DNA of 16,959 nt from Ramicandelaber brevisporus (GCA_025201865.1 MU602967.1:2238-19196), one strand, 5' to 3'; positions 8,801-15,706 are shown, numbered from the stretch's first letter. Numbers and translations are program-made. The notes: a model not told the origin generated them from the sequence alone.

Positions 8801-11800
8801 ACTGGCACACCTCGTCTGGCATCAGCATCTCTTGGACGCGATAACTCTCGCAATGCTGCTCAGCATCCATCTCCATCCTCTCCTCAAACTATGTTGCCTC
8901 AGCAAGCTCAGCCATCTCCTCAGGCTAGTGGCAGTGGACATCATCACAGCTTAATGAACACAGTTGCTGCAGCCATCACGAGCAGATTTGGTAGCCACCA
9001 CCATGGCAGCGTCAGTGGCAGCGGCAGCGGCAGTGGTGGTAATGGTAACAACGGTGGTACAGCGTCGTCTCGGTCACGCTCTCCATCTCGCGCGGCTCAG
9101 ATGCCACCTAATCAGGCACAGTTCCAGCTTCCTGGCTCATTAGGAGCAACCAATCAGCAAGTCCAACAACCGCTTTCTCCTTCTCGCGGAGGCACTCCGT
9201 ATGGCGGTTCTCCTGCATTGCGTGCTTCTCCTGCTGGTGCGCTTGGACACAATCCGTCTGGTATTGCAGATGTTATTCCAACTGCATCAGAGGTGAGTGA
9301 GACTCATTCTATTGGGGGAAGTGTGCTTAATGCAGTCAAACAGAGGCTGAGATCAGTTCCTGAGCACTCGAGTCCATTCCATCAATACTTGCAGAATAGT
9401 TCACCTCGACTTGGCTCGGCTGCTCCAGCAGTTGCTATGGCTCAGACGACGCCAGTCTCCGCATCACAGCTGAATTCACCATCAGCCGCAGCTGTTCTTA
9501 GTCAGACTCAGCAGAGACAGCACCAGCAAGCCCAAGCTCAAGCTCAGCAAATTCTGTTACAACAGCAGATGCAACAGCAACAGCAGATACAGCAGCAACA
9601 GCAAATGCAGCAGATGCAGCAGATGCAGCAGCAAGATAGTCCAAAGTTACAAGTGTCAGCACCTACAGTAATTGGTGCATCAATTGGAACACGTCGCCCC
9701 TCAGCCAATCCCAGTAGACATCCATATCCACTGGTTGCTACTCTTCGGGTGTTGTCGCTTGGTGACACTTCAATTAAGGAGGACTCATTGAAGTTTATTT
9801 GCCATTTGACTGAGCTTGAAGTGCTGAACTTGTCAATGTGCAGAAATATCACTGAAATTCCACAAAACACACTGGGCAAACTGACTAAACTCACTGGATT
9901 ATATCTGTCTGGTTCCAGCATTTCCACTATACTCAGCGAAGAGATTGGAGAATTGAAAATGCTACGCACATTATATGTTAATGGAAACAGACTCGTGAGT
10001 TTACCAGGCGCAATTGGTAAATTAGCCAGGCTTGCTGCAATGGATGTTAGCTGCAACAAATTAATGTATAATATCCACAATTGGCCATTTGATTGGAACT
10101 GGAACTGGAACACTGAGCTGCGCTTTTTGGATATGTCCAACAATAGTAAATTCCAGATTAAAGACACGCCAACTGATGATGGAATGATGACTGCTGGTGG
10201 ACCTGCTTCATTGGTATACGCGCGTCAGCAATATCTGTCAACTGGTGTTCCTCCAGGCCAGCGTAGATTGTCTGAGTTTAGCAGTTTGCCAAAGCTGCGT
10301 TTACTTGGATTAATGGAGTTGACTCTCTTGACTAGAAACTTACCAGATGACACTGAGCATCTCCGTGTAAGAACAACTGCAACTACTCTGGGAAGCATTG
10401 TGTATGGAGTGTCAGATACACTGGGTCGTAAAGCAGAGTGTTTGGCATCTCGTGAAATTGCACTATCATCATTTAGAACCATTGAAGACGAGTACTTGTT
10501 TGGAATGTTCAACTCTCATGTTCCGAGTAAGTCTAGAGACATTCACGGCACAGGTGATTTGCACACGAATGAGGAGGTTCGTGCTGAAGGAATTGGAGGA
10601 AACCGAGTAAACGCAGCCAACAGCAGTGATAGAGCTCAATTCCTGTATGGACTTTGCAGAGAAATCCCAGAAATGCTGCGAACCGAGCTGAGTCAAGTGG
10701 AGCAGTCTGTCCAGTCCAATTCATCTCCACCTCAGCCACCAAGTGCTGCAGCAAAGAAGCTGGGATATCCGACTAGAATCAATCCAAAGAACATCGAGCA
10801 TGCAATCAGAAGAACATTCTTGACAGTGAATCGGGATTTGGGAGACCGATCGATGAATGACAAAATGCTGAGAAAAGTTGGTGCAACTGGATGTATTTTG
10901 TATGTTCGAGATAATGATTTATACGTGGCCAATGTGGGTGATACAATGGCTGTGTTATCAAGAAATGGCAAGGCTATTGTGATCACATCTAAGCACACGC
11001 CTGATGTTGAGACAGAGCTTAAGCGAGTTCGAGAATCTGGTGGATTTATTACTCAGACTGGAACAGTAAAGAAGGTTCAAGGAGAGATTGAAGTTACTAG
11101 ATCATTTGGACATTACCATCTATTGCCATTTGTCAACTCTAATCCAACAATTAGCAAGTACCCATTGACTGAGGCAGATGAATATATAATTATTGCAGAC
11201 AGAGCTCTATGGGAAAATATGACGTATCAAACTGCAGTTGACATTGTAAGAAAGCACAGACAGCATCCCCACATTGCTGCCCAGAGATTGAGAGACTCTG
11301 CTATAATGTATGGTGCTAGAGAAGGGTTTATGGTGATGATTCTGTCTCTTCATGAGTTCTTCTCTAATAAGAAGTCTCAACTATTCCGTGGTTTGTCGAG
11401 AAAGTACTTGCATTCAGACTCTATCCGCACATCACTGGATGATGAGGATATCGATGAAAGCGAAAACTCATCTGCATCTGCTGCGGCTGCAGTGTTGGCT
11501 GCAGCTTCCAAACGCAATAAACCACCTCACAGAAGAGACAGCAGAGATGATCCAAGCAGCAGCGGTGGTCCAACTGGAGACTTGGTCAGTGGAGACATTA
11601 GAGAAGAAGATTTACGACTGGCTAGACTGGACAATGAGGTTGCACCGCCAGTTGGAGAGATTGCACTGGTGTTTACAGATATTAAGTCATCAACATTCCT
11701 ATGGGAAAGCAAGTATTATGCAATGAGAGCAGCCACTCGAGAGCACAATGATATAATGAGAAGATTGATGAGAATCACTGGTGGTTACGAAGTGAAGAAC

Positions 11801-14167
11801 GAAGGCGATGCTTTCATGATTTCGTTTCAGAATGTTACCGCTGCTATCAGATTCACTATGGCTGCTCAGATTGAATTGCTGCATGGTGATTGGCCAGCTG
11901 AAATTTTGGATGTTCCAGTCTGCCGTGAGATTTATATGCCTGAAAAGGACTTTACAGATGCTAAATCAAATCAGACTAATCAGATTCAGGATGATGATGA
12001 AAACGATGACAGTAGTTCTACAGTTACAAGCAATCGCAGTCATATCAATAAACCTAGTAAAGCTACGCGGCATCAGCGTATCCTTTACCGCGGATTAAGT
12101 GTCCGAATGGGTATTCATGTGGGCAATCCAATTAGTGATATGGATCCAGTTACCAAGAGAATGGATTACTTTGGACCGATTCCAAACAGAGCCTCTCGTA
12201 TCCAATCTGCCGCCGATGGTGGCCAGATCTTCATTGGTCACGATGTCTGCAATTACACTAAGCAAGTCCTCGAGCTCATCTCCGAAGACAATGCTAAACC
12301 TGGCTATATCAAGTCGCTTTCCCTCCCTAGAGACATGATCAATGACATTCTGGCTATAAAGGCAATGGGACTGAACCTTGTGAGAGTTGGTGAGCGTGCA
12401 TTGAAGGGATTCGATATGCCAGAAGTGTTATCAATGATTTATCCAAATGATTTGGCTGGAAGATTTACGTTTGAAAAGGAGATTCAGTCGATCAGAAGTC
12501 CTCCTCCTCCTCCGCCTTCTGCTCCGCCTGCACTTAACCAGTCACAGCCACCCTCTGGAGTCGAGGGCATCTCTGACATTGCTGGCCCAGTCTGCATTGC
12601 CTCTCCTGGCGAAATGACATCCCCTGCATCTGTTCCACCTGGTGTTGCCTCTGATGTTCCTCATCTGCCTTCCGAGCGAGTCATCACATCTGCCCAACAG
12701 CAGCTGCAGCCAGAGGCAGCCAGAATGTCCACGCTGCAGGTTGATGGCGCTGCCCAGCTCTCAATTGCATCAATATCTGCAATCTCTGCCAGCGGAAATT
12801 CAGGCGCTAGTCCATCTATATTGGCCAACCACAGCTTTGATGAAATGCCCTCAGCCATCGCAGTTCGCAAAACTACAACCGCAGCAGCACGACCTGGCTC
12901 AATGTACATTCATCGCATTCAAGATTTGTATAACCCTCTATCTTATACAACTGCCTCTCATCAGCACCAACAGGCACATCAGCAGTCGCAACCTGGATAC
13001 TATCCGAGTCCACATAATGCGCTATCGCCCAACATGGGATCAATGTCCAATATACTCTCTCGCAGCAGAACCGTGATGCAATCTGCTGGCAATGTGCTCT
13101 CTCCTTCGATTAGAGCAATGTCTCCAACAGCAGGCAATGATTACATGGCATCTCCATCCAATCGTATGAGTGGAACACTGGTGTCAACTACAACTACTGG
13201 CGCATCATCCACATCAACGTCATCAACAGCCAGCTCAGGCGTAGTTGCCATCGTTAATTCAGGTGTTAACAATGGCAGGGTTGGTATAGTTAGTGTTGGA
13301 TTCTTGCGAGCACTGATGAGTCTCGTTATCAGGTTGGAGCATTTGACCAAATCTGTTAATGGCGTCTTAATCCCTGCCGTCAAAGAAGCTGAAATGGCGG
13401 TAGTTAACCAGCGTGAACAGCACGAACGTAAACGACATCGCAGCAGCTTCATTGCTTCTTCTTCTTCCTCTTCAGTTGCTGTGGCGGTTGATAGTGGTAA
13501 TGGTACTCTAGAGCATGTTGATGATAATCTGGCAATAGATGATAATGATGAGGAAACTGTTAGTATTCATGCTCATCCACTCCAGCATAGCCACACAATA
13601 TCTGTCCATCCTAGATTGTTACAGCATCATCAACATCAACATCAAAAGCATCAAGTACAACAACTCGCATCAGCATCTTTGCCTCAGAATCCAAATCGCA
13701 GATCCATGACATTCCAGGATGGGATCTCTATTGCAAATTCATCGGCAATGTCATCTCGCAATGCCAGCATCAGTTCAATGGCATCTCAACATCCTGCAGC
13801 AATGTCTCCAGCAGTGGCAGCTTCTCTTGCATTGAACTCGTTCCCTCGCATGTTTAATCCACAAACCAACTCGTTTGTTATTCTGGACGATGCGGCCTTC
13901 TTCCCAGACATTGATCGACTCACAATGCTTGACTCGTTAGTTTCCAGACTGGAAAATGTGATTAACACCTTTGTGCTTGATGGTCTTGGTGCTCCTGTTG
14001 CTGCTACTGTTGCAATGCTCATATCTTCTACTGTGGCTACTAATGGTGGAGGTGGCGGAGGTGGAGTCCAATCGGCAGCTGCAGCGAGATTGTTGAAAGA
14101 CAACCCAGAACAACTGAGACAGGTTTTGGATAACTTCTATGCGGCAATTGCTGCCCTCACTCAGTAA
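2801..14167 (+). CDS. CYR1: Fungal-type adenylate cyclase (Ras-association, LRR, PP2C-like, class III cyclase)
   Basis: 3788 residues, intronless. It should convert ATP to cAMP at the membrane under Ras control and so activate PKA. Order: disordered Gln/His/Ser-rich N terminus to ~1300; Ras-association domain ~1304-1403; LRR block 1 ~1420-1840; disordered insert ~1841-2310; LRR block 2 ~2314-2513 with the fungal cyclase signature DWNWNWN; PP2C-like domain ~2520-2853; class III cyclase domain ~2951-3245; disordered C terminus with two helices (~3501-3520, 3706-3724). Cyclase residues are intact: metal Asp 2960 (FTDIKSS) and Asp 3003 (EGDAF), adenine-selecting Lys 2999 and Asp 3122 (RMDYFG), Asn 3129 and Arg 3133. 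A VDFNNIDDIVD segment near 760-770 might match the G-alpha-binding region of fungal cyclases (weak). I chose the ATG at 2801 (purine at -3, MPGLFRSR) because the in-frame upstream extension from 2183 is repeat-derived. Yeast Cyr1 has 2026 residues; the excess is low-complexity sequence. Confidence 0.95.
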   Translation: MPGLFRSRDAAAVAAVAAARSAASNTARSPNRSGSGSGAESRSRSSSTAMQLQHQQQQQHHQQQQQQQQHIGGHSDDQVGAQPQTRSPPGHQHQHQHYQQHSLSTNSATAAEVLFASAGHHPHNQVARQIDNSVNSHEVFDPQQPAVVRAARYPSSNDTYSWMQHTHHYVDHPAGITPHPPVHAPQLQSPTIHVSHFDTGTGANSSEEDELDGIQYQQRQPHLLQNQHQQQNQRQHQQHQPHSSQLPIGTAVSAPATEMYRSSEEDDSTSLLEYQYLEHMPPPHSQTHQYIASATVGADASSNTLSPTLMATAGVDGRPDVRDRRAKSDGTVAIQSSANTNSSNNNNRMYVQPAGGGMPEPLPVGLAALNGAGLIGVGHTVIGDYRDQNYHMQTHHNHQQNQLVSQQMRDNSLAGHEVLTPSHIIRDPAQPSGGSGGGKSPYMSVNVKQPSSSASLSPHHHAQSLSPRSNYTMQSVSMTAIPTIQSAVINHNTIPIAASQSQSLQPPQQESVSSGSGSGSGDSKSGRKSFGLIRKFFGGSKDNDKKRSNSKDDSNDAASIFSNTTIAKNKKGDKRLKTSLSMANLTVNRPLSTVGDMSMPPAATSPGFRKSFESPQQQQQQQQQQSYQNVHHGGGFTLYTHGLDALGPLQSELSNVSNDGIGKQRQDKRMVSNASKLTMKSSISVLDSAMDTGGDSMVTTNNNTHQSGHRRGAGSISTQGSMIFGPGGSIANSSQQQLTQTQSQQPTVAMGSTSGIAVSVDFNNIDDIVDISKVVPGGASTVAAPLLAQLAQQQQQQQQQQQQQQVTQQQQRPSIAESTLSSFSIPLSVTASTSTTTAGQQLPAAQPISVSPSVGSMYSQRTDRKLSSGRTQPQPLPMDTTSATSSAPSLAMQQNQLSANTGAVSLQHQPSVSSYTSSSFASHTGSNTGSIALGTPEMYNMSLTSTPPGYVPGSRKGSVDLRVGLLTATTNALVAAAQSSGTGVGSAFGYTGNEMAGNSTSSSNVSSVNGNIQPGFQKRPSVSSGPSPLTVTYSSSLPSDRLQQPLNDQSMLHPQPQAALKSFSASAAAASTPAVNMLAGITSPPAAQTMSANATPGSMVATYPVSTAPVGSQQQQQLPAMTSVTAARERQMLAEVAPWEQSTVQLYAGYNANQAVSPSQQPYVAAARFGERIASIGLMGTMGSISSSTGNGSISGVSGVQMPSTTSAISTSSIIPGLVTVTSPIDGSTMDRMASISSTVTTSTYIQNAPTSWQPPESWDILPPTTTVDASGTATDKTISTTGGTFDYDDAALGLETLSAEDLSRTYILRVYRAHYTYVTVNLTLTSTTAEVLQIISRKLMMSDISRYALSMRNASQLERRLRPEERPAALFRQYMLQMGYLDTDDLHFMGRGNINHAFQLSLVEAAPATVSGTVPNSDLKAIIEGYEIITLRERGLQTVPPFLYNDLAKVQSLDLSKNLGIRLPEDFMKECVNLRKLRLSACQLGTLPRSLGYLKKLVHLDISGNRLVSLASGQLHELTQLTTLVVRDNRLTTLPHVLSRLTRLQTLGASNNNFDEFPPVLCELTSLSYLDISFNNIPSIPDGIGNLANLVQLLVVANNLTGSLCQGFTKLEKLSVLDVRSNTLQDYSVLSQLTNLKDLHMDLNSLSRVGGDATSSSSSSAGNGSTTLTQLLAASAAKEASPPQAPPMSAPPSVSVQPTSLLQSATFSHNSITMFNLAAVFLNAVDLSYNKLSELPDMVFTQLLNVSTLSMDHNQLDRLPKSTEYLVNLTSLSCNYNLLSTFPLELTSLKRLRHLSMHNNKLTRLPAEIWSFQSLEELNLSSNMIALFPNPIAWEFKERKMAHDIEQRSKDILQQKQVRSTNQLPLQNSPIVPATAAAAVGMMTSPTPPFQSGSSSSSHGATAAVNSGALHTVQMSTSAASAPQTATVQLVGSFAGAPLTYTSAPQAIAMPLASGRRGSSASTSSLTYSSSLQPIAATTVAASASPALGPASFASSSSPTGTPRLASASLGRDNSRNAAQHPSPSSPQTMLPQQAQPSPQASGSGHHHSLMNTVAAAITSRFGSHHHGSVSGSGSGSGGNGNNGGTASSRSRSPSRAAQMPPNQAQFQLPGSLGATNQQVQQPLSPSRGGTPYGGSPALRASPAGALGHNPSGIADVIPTASEVSETHSIGGSVLNAVKQRLRSVPEHSSPFHQYLQNSSPRLGSAAPAVAMAQTTPVSASQLNSPSAAAVLSQTQQRQHQQAQAQAQQILLQQQMQQQQQIQQQQQMQQMQQMQQQDSPKLQVSAPTVIGASIGTRRPSANPSRHPYPLVATLRVLSLGDTSIKEDSLKFICHLTELEVLNLSMCRNITEIPQNTLGKLTKLTGLYLSGSSISTILSEEIGELKMLRTLYVNGNRLVSLPGAIGKLARLAAMDVSCNKLMYNIHNWPFDWNWNWNTELRFLDMSNNSKFQIKDTPTDDGMMTAGGPASLVYARQQYLSTGVPPGQRRLSEFSSLPKLRLLGLMELTLLTRNLPDDTEHLRVRTTATTLGSIVYGVSDTLGRKAECLASREIALSSFRTIEDEYLFGMFNSHVPSKSRDIHGTGDLHTNEEVRAEGIGGNRVNAANSSDRAQFLYGLCREIPEMLRTELSQVEQSVQSNSSPPQPPSAAAKKLGYPTRINPKNIEHAIRRTFLTVNRDLGDRSMNDKMLRKVGATGCILYVRDNDLYVANVGDTMAVLSRNGKAIVITSKHTPDVETELKRVRESGGFITQTGTVKKVQGEIEVTRSFGHYHLLPFVNSNPTISKYPLTEADEYIIIADRALWENMTYQTAVDIVRKHRQHPHIAAQRLRDSAIMYGAREGFMVMILSLHEFFSNKKSQLFRGLSRKYLHSDSIRTSLDDEDIDESENSSASAAAAVLAAASKRNKPPHRRDSRDDPSSSGGPTGDLVSGDIREEDLRLARLDNEVAPPVGEIALVFTDIKSSTFLWESKYYAMRAATREHNDIMRRLMRITGGYEVKNEGDAFMISFQNVTAAIRFTMAAQIELLHGDWPAEILDVPVCREIYMPEKDFTDAKSNQTNQIQDDDENDDSSSTVTSNRSHINKPSKATRHQRILYRGLSVRMGIHVGNPISDMDPVTKRMDYFGPIPNRASRIQSAADGGQIFIGHDVCNYTKQVLELISEDNAKPGYIKSLSLPRDMINDILAIKAMGLNLVRVGERALKGFDMPEVLSMIYPNDLAGRFTFEKEIQSIRSPPPPPPSAPPALNQSQPPSGVEGISDIAGPVCIASPGEMTSPASVPPGVASDVPHLPSERVITSAQQQLQPEAARMSTLQVDGAAQLSIASISAISASGNSGASPSILANHSFDEMPSAIAVRKTTTAAARPGSMYIHRIQDLYNPLSYTTASHQHQQAHQQSQPGYYPSPHNALSPNMGSMSNILSRSRTVMQSAGNVLSPSIRAMSPTAGNDYMASPSNRMSGTLVSTTTTGASSTSTSSTASSGVVAIVNSGVNNGRVGIVSVGFLRALMSLVIRLEHLTKSVNGVLIPAVKEAEMAVVNQREQHERKRHRSSFIASSSSSSVAVAVDSGNGTLEHVDDNLAIDDNDEETVSIHAHPLQHSHTISVHPRLLQHHQHQHQKHQVQQLASASLPQNPNRRSMTFQDGISIANSSAMSSRNASISSMASQHPAAMSPAVAASLALNSFPRMFNPQTNSFVILDDAAFFPDIDRLTMLDSLVSRLENVINTFVLDGLGAPVAATVAMLISSTVATNGGGGGGGVQSAAAARLLKDNPEQLRQVLDNFYAAIAALTQ
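2948..3009 (+). repeat. Coding CAA/CAG (Gln/His) tract
   Basis: An in-frame run of CAA, CAG and CAT codons near residues 50-70 of the cyclase encodes a Gln/His-rich tract. Codons are mixed CAA and CAG, so it is not a pure trinucleotide run. Confidence 0.85.
4646..4675 (+). repeat. Coding polyglutamine tract, 10 Gln
   Basis: Ten consecutive Gln codons mixing CAG and CAA, within the disordered N-terminal half of the cyclase, shortly after the basic segment GRKSFGLIRKFF. Confidence 0.9.
5174..5215 (+). repeat. Coding polyglutamine tract, 14 Gln
   Basis: Fourteen consecutive CAA/CAG codons, the longest Gln run in the cyclase, followed after Val-Thr by four more Gln. It lies about 135 codons beyond the tract at 4646 and some 470 codons before the Ras-association domain. 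Confidence 0.9.
9505..9642 (+). repeat. Coding Gln-rich tract with periodic Met/Ile/Ala
   Basis: A Gln-rich stretch inside the disordered insert that splits the leucine-rich repeats. It ends in repeated CAG CAG ATG units (Gln-Gln-Met). Its complement gives a Cys-rich frame on the minus strand, which I treat as a shadow. Confidence 0.85.
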
Positions 14168-14631
14168 AACTTGACCAGCCAACCAGCCAGTCAGCCAGCT
14201 ATTAGTATGATCCCTTTCCCTTACTCTATCACATCACATCTCGTCTCTTCTTTATCTCTTCTATTTCTATTTGGCTCCATTCTATCTCATCTAATTAATA
14301 TAATATCAGCTATCATTATTAATCTTTTATGTGTTTTAATCACTCGTTATCTAACTTAGGGCCGACCGATTCATTGCGGTCAATGTCCCAAATGTGCAAA
14401 GTTCAGAAGTCAGGCAGTCAATGTTGCTACAGCATGATGGAGTTGAAGGAGGTGTCCCGTACACACTTTTTTTTGTTCAAGTTGAGCTTCGATCCTGAAA
14501 AAAAATACTCAGGGGGGAGGGAGGTAAGGAACACGTTTCGAGCCACGCCAGTTGAAACCAGACTGCAGTCGACAGAATACTCAGGAACAAGTTCTTTCTC
14601 TCCCGCATCATGCCCGAAGTAAAGACCAAAA
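14168..14631. other. Intergenic region: cyclase 3' UTR and promoter of the following gene
   Basis: Directly after the cyclase stop comes a CCAG-type repeat (about 14174-14201), then a pyrimidine-rich and later AT-rich stretch to about 14340, suited to a 3' UTR and polyadenylation. The right part has T and A runs (14467-14474, 14499-14506) and a G-rich run (14511-14522), and the 9-mer ATACTCAGG occurs twice (from about 14506 and 14578). Short ORFs here have no protein-like composition. I see no RNA gene. Confidence 0.5.
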
Positions 14632-14648
14632 ATGACCTTCGATGTTGA
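14610..14648 (+). promoter_or_regulatory. Short upstream ORF overlapping the start of the next gene
   Basis: An ATG at 14610 opens a 12-codon frame (MPEVKTKNDLRC) that ends at TGA 14646-14648, after the ATG at 14632 and in another frame. If the transcript begins upstream of 14610, scanning ribosomes would meet this AUG first. Whether the mRNA includes it is unknown, so a translational role is only a possibility. Confidence 0.35.
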
Positions 14649-15465
14649 AGTGACTGCTGTCGTTCCAGCTTCGCCAATACAAGCAGAAATGGAGGTGGAA
14701 TCATCTGAACCACAATTCAACGCTTCCGTTGATGCACCAAAGAGCCAGTTTCTCGCCGAGTTGAACAGCTATGACTTTATTGCTGCCGCCACTCTGCCTC
14801 ATCCTCCAAACTACAGAGCACTCAGTATCTCTGCTGACCCTGAAGTTAAGAAGCTTCTTGCTGCTTATTCATATTGTCGCAATATAATGACGAAGAGAGA
14901 CGTTATCGATGTACGCGACAAATTGAAGCCAGCTAACCAAGAACTGAAGTATGCTCGAAAGAAACTGGATAATGCGGAGGTGAAAGCAGCAGCTAGAGCA
15001 CAATCGAAGAAGCCAGGCCGTAAACCTACCACAGTCAAGCAGCGTCAGATTGAGTACGACGCGGTCAAGGAGAAGTTTGATGAATGTGTGGAAGACTTAG
15101 ACACGATAGAGTCTGAACTGTATGCATTGGCCAAGGACGCATGTGGCAGCTACATTGAGATTGCCAAGAAGTACGAGAACAACCGCATTCAGCCCGAAGC
15201 TCAGAAGAAGACATCCAGCACCGCAGGCAGCAGCAGCAGTAACGACGTTGTTCATTTGACACCCGGACAACGACTAGAGCTTCAACTTCGAGAGACGGTG
15301 GACTTCTCGAAGCTACCACCAATCGTGACGAACATGTCTGCGAGGCAATGGATTAGAGCGAAAGAGGCTGCAGAGAGGGCGAAGATGTTTGACAACCTAA
15401 AGAAGCGTAGATTGGACGGTATCCCCAAGAGTATATCTCAGAAAGCACATACAGCACCGGTTTAA
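14632..15465 (+). CDS. Conserved-looking helical protein of unknown function
   Basis: 277 residues, no intron; I do not recognise the family. Acidic N terminus (to ~35), then a helical block ~40-190 rich in Lys, Glu, Ala and Leu that looks like a coiled coil or helical bundle (for example ELKYARKKL and EKFDECVEDLDTIESELYAL). A basic linker KKPGRKP at 126-132 resembles an AT-hook core loosely. A Ser-rich linker around 205-217 is followed by a C-terminal segment (TPGQRLELQLRETVDFSKLPPIV, then SARQWIRAKEAAERAK) and a basic patch KKRRLDG that could be a nuclear localisation signal. No signal peptide or membrane segment. The start at 14632 has A at -3; the in-frame sequence upstream is not protein-like. 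The gene is tandem with the cyclase (464 bp apart) and convergent with the HSF-type gene. Composition and periodicity make a real gene likely; a nuclear or chromatin role is a guess from the basic patches. Confidence 0.75.
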   Translation: MTFDVEVTAVVPASPIQAEMEVESSEPQFNASVDAPKSQFLAELNSYDFIAAATLPHPPNYRALSISADPEVKKLLAAYSYCRNIMTKRDVIDVRDKLKPANQELKYARKKLDNAEVKAAARAQSKKPGRKPTTVKQRQIEYDAVKEKFDECVEDLDTIESELYALAKDACGSYIEIAKKYENNRIQPEAQKKTSSTAGSSSSNDVVHLTPGQRLELQLRETVDFSKLPPIVTNMSARQWIRAKEAAERAKMFDNLKKRRLDGIPKSISQKAHTAPV

Positions 15466-15512
15466 GGCATAAATATTTATTGAAATCAACTAATTGAACA
15501 CTCATTAACTTG

Positions 15513-15706
15513 CACGGGTGGGCCGCCCCCACGTGTAATGACGGGATAAGTTATTCCGTATTACGAGAGCCTTTTAGGATAGTTTAAACTCAGTTCCGAC
15601 TCCCAGACATAAAAAGAAAGTATTTCAACCGCACAGCCTATATCACACGAAAAATTTGTCTTAACGTGTATGACAGGGGATTTTACGTAAAAACGGCCCA
15701 CCCGTG
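15513..15706. mobile_element. MITE-like element with 13-bp perfect terminal inverted repeats
   Basis: CACGGGTGGGCCG at 15513-15525 is the exact reverse complement of CGGCCCACCCGTG at 15694-15706. The match continues imperfectly inward: five C against five T, then ACGTGTAAT against ACGTAAAAT, so the repeat is about 27 bp with 7 mismatches. The 194-bp element encodes nothing and is AT-rich inside. Both ends are flanked by TG (15511-15512 and 15707-15708), a possible 2-bp target duplication, though this could be chance. It sits in the convergent intergenic space, a usual place for a non-autonomous DNA transposon. The mobilising family is not identifiable from one copy. An alternative is a hairpin-forming 3' UTR or terminator element. 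Confidence 0.6.

Noticed and set aside
3380-9298. Splice-donor-like GTAAGT or GTGAGT inside the cyclase (3380, 4334, 4765, 9293)
   Set aside because: The frame stays open through them and the sequence on both sides has the same low-complexity coding character. Without transcript data there is no reason to infer introns.
9544-10167. Minus-strand ORF of 207 residues
   Set aside because: It lies opposite the cyclase LRR block and Gln tract; its Cys-rich end is the complement of CAG/CAA codons. A shadow frame.
14329-14720. Short ORFs in the intergenic region on both strands
   Set aside because: Composition is not protein-like, they overlap each other and the next gene's start, and no motif is visible.
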